A model generated the notes under the pieces. The model worked only from the letters and a program-made list of their open reading frames with translations, searched no databases and was not told where the DNA came from. This document shows, piece by piece, positions 7,336-15,539 of a stretch of 26,861 nucleotides of DNA. The DNA comes from CADEED01 sp044871085 (lineage in GTDB: Bacteria > Pseudomonadota > Gammaproteobacteria > Steroidobacterales > Steroidobacteraceae), in assembly GCA_044871085.1 (NCBI GenBank), contig JBIOZI010000237.1, positions 1 to 26,861 of the forward strand, written 5' to 3'. Position numbers and translations under genes: made by a program. Position 1 is the first letter of the stretch, and each line of letters begins with the position of its first letter.

Positions 7336-9390
7336 ATGAAATCATGGTGGCGGATCGCGGCAATCGGATGCGGTTTGGTGTCGTGGGGCGCGGCGTTCGC
7401 GCAGGGCGGCAGCTCACCGGCATTCAGCGCGTCGGATCTCAACCGGCTGGCGCGCGTGAGTGATCCGCAGGTTTCTCCCGACGGCAGTCTCGTCGTGTAC
7501 GTCCAGCGCGACGCCGATCTCGAGGCGAACCGCGGCCGCAACGATCTGTGGCTCGTCGCGCTCGACGGCGAGCGGGCGCGGCCGCGCCGGCTGACCCAGC
7601 ACTCCGCCAGCGACACGCACCCGCGCTGGTCGGCCGACGGCTCGAACATCTACTTCCTGTCGGCGCGCGCCGGCAGCTCGCAGATCTGGCGCCTGCCGCT
7701 CACGGGCGGCGAGGCGGTGCAGATCACCGACTATCCAGTGGACGTGGGCTCGTTCCTGCTGTCGGGGGACGGCAAGCAGATCGCCATCTCCATGGAGGCC
7801 GTGCCGGGGTGCAAGGACCTCAAATGCACGCAGGACGGCCTCGAGGCGCAGACGAAGGTGAAGGCCTCGGGCCGCCAGTACGACCGGCTCTTCGTGCGTC
7901 ACTGGGACACCTGGGGTGGCCTGACCCGATCGAACCTGTTCGTGGCTCCGCTCAATTCCGATGGCCGCGCCGGCACGCCGGTCAACGTCTCGGGCACGCT
8001 CGATGCCGATGTCCCGAGCAAGCCGTTCGGCGGCGCCGAGGAATTCGCGTTCAGCCCCGACGGCAAGCGGATCGTGTTCAGCGCGCGGGTCGCGGGCCGC
8101 GAGGAACCGTGGTCGACCAACTTCGATCTGTACGAAGTCCCGTCGGACGGCAGCGCCCCGCCCAAGAACCTGACCGCGGACAATCCCGCCTGGGACACCT
8201 CACCCGTGTTCCTGCGCGGCGGCGAGCTCGCATGGCTCGCGATGCGCAGGCCCGGCTTCGAGGCGGACCGGTTCGCGATCAAGATCTCGCGCGGCGGTGT
8301 CGTGCGCGACCTGGCGCCGAAGTGGGATCGGTCCGTGTCGCAGCTCGGCGTGGCGCGCGATGGCCGCACTCTGCTCGCGACCACCGACGACCTCGGTCAG
8401 CATCCGCTGTTCGCGCTGGACGTGAACGGCCGCGTGACGCAGCTTTCCGGCAAGGGCTACGTGGGCGACTACGCGCCGGCCGGCGACGGCGCCGTGGTGA
8501 TGTGGCACGACCTCGCCAATCCGCCCGACCTGTACCTGGTGACGCGATCCGGCGCGCGGCGCCGCCTGACCACCGTCAACGAGATGCTGCTGGGAGGGCG
8601 CGTGCTCGGCGAGTTCGAGCAGTTCAGCTTCGCGGGCTGGAACGGCGAGACGGTGTACGGCTACGCGGTCAAGCCGGTGGGCTTCGAGGCGCAGCGCAAA
8701 TATCCGATCGCATTCATCGTGCACGGCGGGCCGCAGGTGAGCTTCGCGAATCAATGGAACTGGCGCTGGAATGCGCAGACCTTCTCCGGACGCGGCTATG
8801 GCGTGGTCTTCATCGATTTCCACGGCTCGCCCGGCTACGGCCAGGCGTTCACCGACTCCATCAGCGAGCACTGGGGCGACCGGCCGTTCGAGGACCTGCA
8901 GAAGGGTCTCGCCGCGGCGCTCGCCAGATTCCCGTGGCTCGACGGCCAGCGCGCCTGCTCGCTGGGCGCGTCCTACGGCGGCTACATGCAGAACTGGATC
9001 GCCGGCAACTGGCCGGACGGCTTCCGCTGCATCGTCAATCACGCCGGCATCTTCGACACCCGCTCGATGTACTACACCACCGAAGAGCTGTGGTTCACCG
9101 AGTGGGAGAACGGCGGGCCCTACTACGCCACGCCGCAGGTCCACGAGCGCTTCAACCCGGCTAACTACGTGACGAAGTGGAAGACGCCGATGCTCGTCAT
9201 TCACGGCGAGCGCGATTTCCGCGTGCCGTACACGCAGGGCCTCGCGACCTTTACGGCGCTGCAGCGGCGCGGAGTGGAGAGCCGCTTCATCGTGTTCCCG
9301 GATGAGAATCACTGGGTGCTCAAGCCCTCGAACAGCATGTACTGGTACGGGCAGGTGCTGACGTGGCTCGACGCGCACACGCAGCCATGA
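7336..9390 (+). CDS. Secreted S9 family (prolyl oligopeptidase-like) serine peptidase
   Basis: The 684-residue protein has a signal peptide (positive N-terminus, hydrophobic core, AAFAQ cleavage region near residue 24), so it acts in the periplasm. Residues about 30-410 form WD40-like beta-propeller repeats (DPQVSPDGS, HPRWSADGSNIYFLS, EFAFSPDGKRIVFS). The alpha/beta-hydrolase domain follows, with nucleophile Ser546 in GASYGGYM, Asp627 in HGERDFRVPY and His659 in DENHWVLKP. This is the acylaminoacyl-peptidase/dipeptidyl-peptidase branch of family S9, which trims short peptides. The ATG at 7336 has CGGAG 6 nt upstream. Its stop overlaps the ATG of the next gene (ATGA), indicating coupled translation. 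Confidence 0.95.
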   Translation: MKSWWRIAAIGCGLVSWGAAFAQGGSSPAFSASDLNRLARVSDPQVSPDGSLVVYVQRDADLEANRGRNDLWLVALDGERARPRRLTQHSASDTHPRWSADGSNIYFLSARAGSSQIWRLPLTGGEAVQITDYPVDVGSFLLSGDGKQIAISMEAVPGCKDLKCTQDGLEAQTKVKASGRQYDRLFVRHWDTWGGLTRSNLFVAPLNSDGRAGTPVNVSGTLDADVPSKPFGGAEEFAFSPDGKRIVFSARVAGREEPWSTNFDLYEVPSDGSAPPKNLTADNPAWDTSPVFLRGGELAWLAMRRPGFEADRFAIKISRGGVVRDLAPKWDRSVSQLGVARDGRTLLATTDDLGQHPLFALDVNGRVTQLSGKGYVGDYAPAGDGAVVMWHDLANPPDLYLVTRSGARRRLTTVNEMLLGGRVLGEFEQFSFAGWNGETVYGYAVKPVGFEAQRKYPIAFIVHGGPQVSFANQWNWRWNAQTFSGRGYGVVFIDFHGSPGYGQAFTDSISEHWGDRPFEDLQKGLAAALARFPWLDGQRACSLGASYGGYMQNWIAGNWPDGFRCIVNHAGIFDTRSMYYTTEELWFTEWENGGPYYATPQVHERFNPANYVTKWKTPMLVIHGERDFRVPYTQGLATFTALQRRGVESRFIVFPDENHWVLKPSNSMYWYGQVLTWLDAHTQP

Positions 9391-9803
9391 GGATGCGGCC
9401 GGTGCGGCACGCCGCTCGGCATCCGCTGCTCGCGCTGGCCGCGCTGGCCGCGGCCCTGGCCGGTGCCCCGGCGCGCGCCTCCGACACGCCGGCGCGCGAT
9501 GCGCGCACGTCGCCCGTGTTCACCGTGCTCGAGACCTGCAAGGACGCGGCCGGGAAATTCCAGCCGGCCACGGTGATCACGAGCTCGGGTCATCCCGAAG
9601 TCGACAGCCGCGCATTGCGGCTGTCGCGCGGTCGCGCCTACCGGCCGGGGCCCAAGGACGAAGCAGACGAGCGCGGTTGCGTGCGCTTGCGCATCAATTT
9701 CCTGGTGGACGAACGCGGGCGCATCGTCGAGCCCGATCGCAAAGCCGGCCGGCAGATCGACTCGTCGAGCCACGCCGATCTGCCGCCCAACGCGCGCGAA
9801 TAG
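9387..9803 (+). CDS. Small secreted protein with a TonB C-terminal-like domain
   Basis: The 138-residue product has an Ala/Leu-rich signal peptide with likely cleavage after ARAS near residue 32. The mature part resembles the C-terminal domain of TonB-family energy transducers: PATVITSSGHPEVDSRALRLSRGRAYRP followed by CVRLRINFLVDERGRI. Two cysteines (51 and 98) could form a disulfide. Unlike TonB it has no proline-rich periplasmic spacer, so it is a stand-alone domain. ATG 9387 overlaps the peptidase stop by 4 nt (ATGA); ATG 9393 is an alternative. The coupling suggests a role linked to the S9 peptidase, but I cannot name it. Confidence 0.72.
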   Translation: MRMRPVRHAARHPLLALAALAAALAGAPARASDTPARDARTSPVFTVLETCKDAAGKFQPATVITSSGHPEVDSRALRLSRGRAYRPGPKDEADERGCVRLRINFLVDERGRIVEPDRKAGRQIDSSSHADLPPNARE

Positions 9804-9818
9804 GCGGGCGTCGTCCAC

Positions 9819-9837
9819 GGCGCGCGCCGGGCGCGCC
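9819..9837. terminator. GC-rich hairpin between convergent genes
   Basis: GGCGCGC (9819-9825) pairs perfectly with GCGCGCC (9831-9837) around a GCCGG loop, between the stops of two convergent genes. The stem is very stable but no U-tract follows on either strand, so it is a possible bidirectional terminator rather than a proven one. Confidence 0.4.
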
Positions 9838-9839
9838 GC

Positions 9840-10310
9840 TCACTTGCGGCGGAAGGTCTCCGGCGGCGTGCCGCCGCAGGAATAGCTCACCGAGTTGGAG
9901 TCCGCCGCCGACTTGATGTCGCAGGTACCGGCGGGCTTGACGTCCTTCGGCAGCAGCGCCGTGAACAGCTCGGGCGTCTGCCGCAAGTTGCGCCACTGCC
10001 CTTCCTGCGTGAACGTCAGTGCGCGCTGCAGGATCACTTTTTTCTTCGGCGACCAGTCGAGAGCCACGAGCCAGCCGACCGTGCCGTTGCTGTCGGTGAT
10101 CTCCACGTAGACGGACTCGTCCGTCACCATGCGCGAACGCACGGGCACGATGACCAGAGTCGCTCCGCGCTGGCTGCGCCACTCGCCCGCGGTGGCTTCC
10201 TGGAAACGCTGCACCGCTTCCTTGCCCTTGATCTGCTGCGTCTTGCAGCCGGCGGCGAACAGCACTGCCGCGCATGCGCATCCCGCGCCGAGTATCTGAA
10301 TGGGTCTCAT
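9840..10310 (-). CDS. Hypothetical lipoprotein
   Basis: The protein has 156 residues with a clear lipoprotein signal: hydrophobic core at residues 5-19 and lipobox FAAGC with Cys22. The mature part is a probable beta-rich domain (LVIVPVRSRM, SVYVEITDSNG, GWLVALDW) and carries two Cys near the end (GTCDIKS, SYSCGG) that may pair. I do not recognise the family. It begins 16 nt after the stop of the ATP-grasp ligase gene, so it is probably the last gene of that operon. A GAGAGGA lies about 11 nt before the ATG, a rather long spacing for a ribosome binding site. Confidence 0.75.
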   Translation of the reverse strand: MRPIQILGAGCACAAVLFAAGCKTQQIKGKEAVQRFQEATAGEWRSQRGATLVIVPVRSRMVTDESVYVEITDSNGTVGWLVALDWSPKKKVILQRALTFTQEGQWRNLRQTPELFTALLPKDVKPAGTCDIKSAADSNSVSYSCGGTPPETFRRK

Positions 10311-10326
10311 GAGGGCGACGATCCTC

Positions 10327-11364
10327 TCAGCCGTAATAGGCGCGCCACTCTGCCTGATATCCGGCGCCGAGCGTGAGCAGTTTTTCCAGCAGCTCGGAAT
10401 AGCTCGTGCCCGCCGCTTTCGCCGACTGCGCGAAGTCTTCCTCGGCCGCGAGGTTCGGATTCGGATTCGCCTCGATGACGTAGATCTGTCCGTCGGTGTT
10501 CATGCGGTAGTCGACGCGCGCGCAACCCGAAAGCCCGAGCGAGCGATAGACCCGGCGCGATAGTTTGTCGAGCCGCGCGATCACGGCCGGCGCCAGGTCC
10601 TGCGCCTCGTACGTGTCGATGCCGTGCTTCTTCTGGTACTTCTTGTCCCACTTCACGCGGCGGGTCGCGATGCCGGCCGAGGTCTCCGACAGCGAGCCGA
10701 ATTTCATCTCCCACACCGGCAGGCGCGTGAGGCGATCGTTGCCCATCACGCCGACGTACAGCTCGCGCCCCTCGATGTATTCCTCGACCAGCGCATCGGT
10801 CTGCACCTGGTCGTGCACGAACTGGATGCGCTGCTTGAGCTGCGTCTTGTCGGTGACGATGGACGCCTGCGAGATGCCGAGCGAGGCGTCCTCGGTGGTC
10901 GATTTGACGAACAGCGGATATTTGATCTTGCGCGGCAGCCGCAGCTTCAGCCCGCGCCTGAAAACGGCGAACTGGGGCGATGGGATGCGGTGATAGGCGA
11001 GCAGTTGTTTGCTGAGCGGCTTGTCACGCGACAGCAGCAGCCCGCGCGGATTGCAGCCGGTGTACGGCTGGCGCAGCAGCTCGAGGAACGCGACCACGTG
11101 CTGGTCGTAGGTGACGATGCCGTCGAACTCCTCGAGCAGGTTGAAGACGATCTCGGGCTTCCACTCGGTGATCACGGCGCGCAGCTCTTCGAGCGAATCG
11201 GAGATGCCGAGGCAGCGGACTTCGTGTCCGGACTTCTTGAGGGTCGAGACGACGTCGTACTCCGTACGCCATTCCTCGATGTCCTTGGCGCTGTGCCCGT
11301 CGAGACTGTCGGGCGGCACCAGCGTGGAATGCATCACGACCAGCGTGCGCAGTCGCTTCGTCAT
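10327..11364 (-). CDS. ATP-grasp ligase, D-alanine-D-alanine ligase-like
   Basis: This 345-residue protein has the Ddl-type ATP-grasp fold: an N-terminal pre-ATP-grasp domain (VFNLLEEFDG, then PYTGCNPRGLLLSRDK at about 100-115), an ATP-binding segment (YPLFVKSTTEDASLGIS at 149-165 and LVEEYIEGREL near 192-202), and a C-terminal catalytic segment with Arg283, Asp285, Glu298 and Asn300 (CARVDYRM, VIEANPNPN) for metal and phosphate binding. Such enzymes join a carboxylate to an amine through an acyl-phosphate. It is not the housekeeping Ddl: no cell-wall genes are nearby and the substrate loops differ. Its ATG overlaps the upstream metallopeptidase stop (ATGA), suggesting the pair works together on a peptide or amino-acid substrate. 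Confidence 0.88.
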   Translation of the reverse strand: MTKRLRTLVVMHSTLVPPDSLDGHSAKDIEEWRTEYDVVSTLKKSGHEVRCLGISDSLEELRAVITEWKPEIVFNLLEEFDGIVTYDQHVVAFLELLRQPYTGCNPRGLLLSRDKPLSKQLLAYHRIPSPQFAVFRRGLKLRLPRKIKYPLFVKSTTEDASLGISQASIVTDKTQLKQRIQFVHDQVQTDALVEEYIEGRELYVGVMGNDRLTRLPVWEMKFGSLSETSAGIATRRVKWDKKYQKKHGIDTYEAQDLAPAVIARLDKLSRRVYRSLGLSGCARVDYRMNTDGQIYVIEANPNPNLAAEEDFAQSAKAAGTSYSELLEKLLTLGAGYQAEWRAYYG

Positions 11365-12407
11365 AAGGAGAGTCTAGGACTTTCACCCTGCGCGTACAGG
11401 CGCGTGAGATGGACCAGCATCCAGCGCGCGTGGCGCAGCGCGCCGCGGTGGCCGCCGCGCACCCACAATGCGAGCTTCTCGGAACGCGCGACCGCCAGAC
11501 GCAGGATCTGCTCGACGCTGTAGCGCTCGGCGACGCACTCGCGCATGGTCGCGTTCACCAGCGCCAGCGCGTTGGCGCGCAGGAAGCTGGCCGCGCGCCG
11601 CGCGCGCACGTTGGGGCGCTCGGCCGCGAACACCCGTTCGAGCACGTGATCGGTGACCGTGCGCCGATACATGCTGTAGCGGCGCAGCTTCGCGCGATAG
11701 TGCTGCGCGAGCGTGCGCGTGTTGGCGCGCAAGGGCTCGACCACTTCGCGATTGCGCACCGGCGCGCGCGCCGACCGCACGCCCGTCAGCAATTCGTCGA
11801 CGAACTCGAGCTTGTGGAACGCGGGCCACTGCGCGTAGGTGCGGCGCCACGAGGAATTCGGCTTGAGCCACACGGCGAAGGTTTCCGCGAAGTCTTCGCA
11901 GGGATGCGCCTGCGCGTACCACTCGCCGAGGTGCTGCACGTAGCGGCGGCTGCCGGGGCGTGCGCGATAAGTGTCGGGATACGGCAAGGATGCGGGCCCG
12001 AAGATTTCGCGCCAGCGCTTGCGACGCCGCAGCCGGTACGCGGTGTCGATGGCATGCCCGGCCTCGTGGCGCAGGATGCGCATCGCGCTCTCGGCGCTGC
12101 CACCTTCGACGTTGCGCATCATGCGGCGCTCGAGACGTTCGAGGCGTGGATGCGCCAGGTAGAAAGGCACGGCGATGCCGGGGACGCCATCGGGGGAGAA
12201 CCACTCCTCGGACAGCCACACGTGTGGACGGAATTTGATGTCGCGCTTGTCGAGCTCGCGATAGAGCCGGCGCACGCGCTTAGCCAGCGGCGAGCGCTCG
12301 ATCTTCAGTTGCAGATCGCAAAAGCGCACGCCCAGCAATTGCTCATCGGACATCCGGGTCCAGGAGCGCGTGGCCCGCCGGACGCGGGAAGGACGCGTGG
12401 ACGACAT
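11361..12407 (-). CDS. Putative zinc metallopeptidase (HEAGH)
   Basis: The 348-residue protein has a zincin motif HEAGH at residues 114-118 in RILRHEAGHAIDTAY. A downstream segment, HPCEDFAETFAVWL (168-181), supplies a likely third ligand (Glu171 or Glu175), as in gluzincins. The second half is Arg-rich and helical. There is no signal peptide, so it should act in the cytoplasm. I know similar proteins only as putative zinc-binding metallopeptidases, often beside ATP-grasp ligases. ATG 12407 is chosen (TACAGT ends 8 nt upstream); ATG 12353 (MSDEQLLGVRF) is an alternative start. The stop overlaps the ligase start by 4 nt. Confidence 0.8.
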   Translation of the reverse strand: MSSTRPSRVRRATRSWTRMSDEQLLGVRFCDLQLKIERSPLAKRVRRLYRELDKRDIKFRPHVWLSEEWFSPDGVPGIAVPFYLAHPRLERLERRMMRNVEGGSAESAMRILRHEAGHAIDTAYRLRRRKRWREIFGPASLPYPDTYRARPGSRRYVQHLGEWYAQAHPCEDFAETFAVWLKPNSSWRRTYAQWPAFHKLEFVDELLTGVRSARAPVRNREVVEPLRANTRTLAQHYRAKLRRYSMYRRTVTDHVLERVFAAERPNVRARRAASFLRANALALVNATMRECVAERYSVEQILRLAVARSEKLALWVRGGHRGALRHARWMLVHLTRLYAQGESPRLSL

Positions 12408-12444
12408 GGAGCCGCACTGTATTCGAGTCCTTCTCCGGGCGGAA

Positions 12445-13920
12445 TCAGCTTCCGAGGGTCACCAGGGCGTGAGTGAGAAGTCGGTCCGCGGTATCGAGGA
12501 CCAGCTCGTGTTTCATCAGGCTGTTACGCCAGATTCCGGGAATCGCGCTTACACCGTAGTGCGCGCCGGCGAGTTGTCCGTAGACGGCGGTCACCACGTC
12601 CGAGTCCCGGCCGAGGTTGGCGGCCGCCAGGGCGCCCTCGCGAAAGTTCGCGGCACGGTGAAACGCCCACAGCGCGGCTTCGAGCGCCTGCACCACGTGG
12701 CCGCCGCCACCGATGTCGGGCGGCGAGCGGCGCGCATACGAGCCCTCGTACACGGCCAGGACCTCGGCGCGGGTCGATGGCGTGATCCACAGCTCGCGTG
12801 GCGGCCGCAGCACCGCGGCCTTTTCCCGCCCTGACAATGCCTGGTGGATCATGGCGGCGAGCAGCCGCACGCAGTCGAGCACCATCGGCGCCTGCGCGGT
12901 CAGGCGCGCCGCGTCGGCCGCGCGGGATACGGCCAGCGCGACGTCGGCGAAGAAGAACATGACCGCGGGCGCGACCCGCGACAGCGGTTCCTTGTCGAGC
13001 TGCTCGGGATCGTGCGAACCGGAAAACGGCTGCCGCTTGTACTCCGCGGTGGCGATGGCGCGCGCGACGTTCGCCGAGATGCCGACGCACTGGCCGGTCG
13101 CGCTGCCGTAGCCCTCGCGCTTCCAGCGTGCGAAGCGTTCCGCCTGGTCGTGCGCGTCGAATCCCTCGCGCTCGACCAGGCTCTCGGCCAGCAGCAGTGC
13201 CATCGCCGTGTCGTCGGTCCACGCGCCGCGCGGCAGGTCGAACGGCCCGCCGCCCAGCAGGTCACCGACCGGCGCAAACGTGCCCGGCTTGCGGAACTGC
13301 GTGTGGGCGGCGAGCGCATCGCCGACCGCGAGGCCCAGCAATGCGCCGTGAAAGCGTTCGCGGAAGGCACGTGCGGCGTCTATGACCTCGGGCTCGCCCA
13401 TGGGGTCCCGGGCCGCGGGCGTGAACTCCAGGATGTACCGGCGTTGCGCCTCGGTCTCGGGCACTTCCGGCCAGGTATCGGAGCGGTCGTTGCCCTTCCA
13501 CAGCTCGTTGAGCTCGGCCAGGGCTTCGCCGCCGCGCATGCCCCGGTGGATGAGATGACAGGCGACCACGGTGCCGGTACGCCCGATGCCCGCGCGACAG
13601 TGCACGTAGACCATGCGCCCGCGGCGCAGCGCGTCGTCGAGGGTGGCGAGGATCTCGTGCATCTGGGCCGCGTCGCGCGGCACGCCGTGATCCGTGATCG
13701 GCCGGCGGAAGTGCTCGACCTGCTCCGGTAGATAGGGCTCGTAGGCCGGCAGCTCGTTGGGCTCGGTGAGATCGAGGAAAGTGTCGAAGCCCGCGTCGAG
13801 CAGCGCGCCCAGGCGGCGCTCGAGCTCCTGCATGGTCTTGCCGCCGGGATAACGCCCGGCGAGCAGCCGGTCGGGAATCACCCAATACGATTCAGCCAGC
13901 GGTTTGATGATGTTCGGCAA
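12445..13920 (-). CDS. Fusion of dual-specificity phosphatase and ADP-ribosylglycohydrolase
   Basis: This 491-residue protein joins two hydrolases. Residues about 10-170 form a cysteine-based tyrosine/dual-specificity phosphatase with signature HCRAGIGRT (Cys108, Arg114) and a likely general acid Asp77. Residues about 188-490 form an ADP-ribosylglycohydrolase (DraG/ARH family) with GALLGLAVGDALAA, the metal-binding TDDT at 235-238 and NLGRDSD at 435-441. The first removes phosphate from proteins, the second ADP-ribose. Translation probably starts at TTG 13920, inside the last 29 nt of ttcA, with GGGGA 3 nt upstream; no ATG exists near the domain start. The next gene begins 37 nt downstream. 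Each domain call is firm; the joint substrate is unknown. Confidence 0.88.
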   Translation of the reverse strand: MPNIIKPLAESYWVIPDRLLAGRYPGGKTMQELERRLGALLDAGFDTFLDLTEPNELPAYEPYLPEQVEHFRRPITDHGVPRDAAQMHEILATLDDALRRGRMVYVHCRAGIGRTGTVVACHLIHRGMRGGEALAELNELWKGNDRSDTWPEVPETEAQRRYILEFTPAARDPMGEPEVIDAARAFRERFHGALLGLAVGDALAAHTQFRKPGTFAPVGDLLGGGPFDLPRGAWTDDTAMALLLAESLVEREGFDAHDQAERFARWKREGYGSATGQCVGISANVARAIATAEYKRQPFSGSHDPEQLDKEPLSRVAPAVMFFFADVALAVSRAADAARLTAQAPMVLDCVRLLAAMIHQALSGREKAAVLRPPRELWITPSTRAEVLAVYEGSYARRSPPDIGGGGHVVQALEAALWAFHRAANFREGALAAANLGRDSDVVTAVYGQLAGAHYGVSAIPGIWRNSLMKHELVLDTADRLLTHALVTLGS

Positions 13921-14749
13921 GGATCCCCAGACCTTGGAAATCGAACACGCGCGGATCGGCCAGGTGCGCGGCTTCCACGTTGCGCAATGCCGAGAATATG
14001 GATTCGGTGCGGCCGGGATACTGCTTCTCCCATTCGGCCAGCATGCGCTTCACTTCCTTGCGCTGCGCATTGTCCTGCGAGCCGCACAGCTTGCATGGAA
14101 TGATGGGAAAGGAACGCGCCCGCGCGTACCGCTCGATCTGCGATTCCGCCACATAGGCCAGCGGGCGGATCACGATGTGCCGGCCGTCCTCCGACCTGAG
14201 CTTGGGCGCCATCGCCTTGAGGCGGCCGCCGAAGAACAGGTTGAGGAACAGCGTCTCGACGATGTCGTCGCGGTGGTGCCCGAGCGCGATCTTCGTGATG
14301 CCGTTCTGCGCGGCGTAGCGATACAGCGCGCCGCGCCGCAGCCGCGAGCACAGCCCGCACATCGTCTTGCCTTCCGGTATGACGCGCTTGACCACGCTGT
14401 AGGTGTCCTGCTCGATCACATGAAATGGCACACCGAGCGCGCGCAGGTAGTCGGGCAGCACCTCGACGGGAAAGTCCGGCTGTTTCTGGTCGAGATTGAC
14501 CGCGACCAGCTCGAAGTCGACCGGCGCCGAGCGCTTCAGCGACAGCAGCACGTCGAGCAGCGTGTAGGAGTCCTTGCCGCCCGACATGCACACCATCACG
14601 CGATCGCCGGCCTCGATCATCCGGTAGTCCTCGATGGCCTTGCCCACCAGCCCGCGCAGATGCGCGCCGAGTTTCTTGGCGGTCTGCGACGGCCATTCCA
14701 AGGCTGTCTCGGGCTCCGCGGGCAGCGCGGTTTCGGGCGTCGCGTTCAT
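13892..14749 (-). CDS. ttcA: tRNA 2-thiocytidine(32) synthetase TtcA
   Basis: This 285-residue protein matches TtcA, which thiolates cytidine 32 of tRNA using ATP and an iron-sulfur cluster. It has the PP-loop SGGKDS at residues 56-61, the CGLC pair (Cys131, Cys134) and a further cysteine in PCKLC (Cys219, with Cys222 close by) for the cluster, plus the conserved GHHRDDIVETLFLNLFF. Length is close to the usual 280-310. The 3' end overlaps the phosphatase/ADP-ribosylglycohydrolase gene by 29 nt, and the 5' end lies 12 nt after the ceramidase-like gene. Confidence 0.95.
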   Translation of the reverse strand: MNATPETALPAEPETALEWPSQTAKKLGAHLRGLVGKAIEDYRMIEAGDRVMVCMSGGKDSYTLLDVLLSLKRSAPVDFELVAVNLDQKQPDFPVEVLPDYLRALGVPFHVIEQDTYSVVKRVIPEGKTMCGLCSRLRRGALYRYAAQNGITKIALGHHRDDIVETLFLNLFFGGRLKAMAPKLRSEDGRHIVIRPLAYVAESQIERYARARSFPIIPCKLCGSQDNAQRKEVKRMLAEWEKQYPGRTESIFSALRNVEAAHLADPRVFDFQGLGILAEHHQTAG

Positions 14750-14761
14750 GGGCCCGGAATC

Positions 14762-15520
14762 TTACAGCGGTCGCCGCAGCTTCAGCTGCCGGACGATCGC
14801 GAACACCGCCGCCGCGGCCAGCAGGTGCTTGATGGTATGGCCGCTGACCATGCCGCCGAGCAGCCGGTAGACCTGCAGGTCGAAGGTCTCGAAGATCTTC
14901 GCGATGCCGTAGTAGACCGCGGCCCAGGCGAGCAGGCCGCCGTGGCTGTAGCGACGCGCGGGCCAGGTCAACAGCAGCACGATGACCACGATCGACCAGG
15001 CCTGGTAGGCCGCATAGGGAATGAGATTGCCGCGTCCCAGGCGCTCGGTGCCGTACCAGAAGAGCACGGTGACGACGCCCAGCGCGAGCAATGGCCACAA
15101 CGCGCGCAGTCCCAGCTTCAACGAGGCGCGCTCGGCGATCGCGGCCGACACCAGCCCCGCGAAGCCCAGCGTCATCGGCAGGCGGTCCCACACCAGCCGC
15201 GCGTTGTCCGGCGCCGCGTGGTAGTAAGCCGAACCGAAGCAGGTGAGCAGCGCGCCGAGGAAGAACACGAGATAGGGCAGCTGCTCGCGCTCGTCGGTGA
15301 AGGCCGCGCCGCCGCTCCAGATCCGCATGATTCCCAGCGAGCCGCCGACCAGGAACGGCAGGTTCGAGAGCACATTGAGGAAGTTCGGAATGCCGAAGAA
15401 CGCACGGCAGTCCGCGAAGGCGTGATACGACAGAGGCTGCGGCACCGCGGGCACCGCCAGCGCCGCGACCAGGAAACCCATGGAGACGGCGGCCAGCAGC
15501 CAGCCGCGCCAGGCGCTCAC
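14762..15520 (-). CDS. Ceramidase-like CREST membrane hydrolase
   Basis: The 252-residue integral membrane protein has about seven hydrophobic segments. It carries the CREST-superfamily metal motifs: Ser97-x3-His101 (SAYYH), Asp112 (WDRLPM) and His228-x3-His232 (GHTIKH). The N-terminal block SYHAFADCRAFFGIPNFLNVLSNLPFLV is typical of the bacterial alkaline (phyto)ceramidase group. Such enzymes cleave amide-linked lipids with a zinc ion; bacterial substrates are mostly unproven. It lies 19 nt after the M32 carboxypeptidase gene and 12 nt before ttcA, so it is likely cotranscribed with both. Confidence 0.82.
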   Translation of the reverse strand: MSAWRGWLLAAVSMGFLVAALAVPAVPQPLSYHAFADCRAFFGIPNFLNVLSNLPFLVGGSLGIMRIWSGGAAFTDEREQLPYLVFFLGALLTCFGSAYYHAAPDNARLVWDRLPMTLGFAGLVSAAIAERASLKLGLRALWPLLALGVVTVLFWYGTERLGRGNLIPYAAYQAWSIVVIVLLLTWPARRYSHGGLLAWAAVYYGIAKIFETFDLQVYRLLGGMVSGHTIKHLLAAAAVFAIVRQLKLRRPL

Positions 15521-15539
15521 TCGGGGCGGCCGGCCCGGC

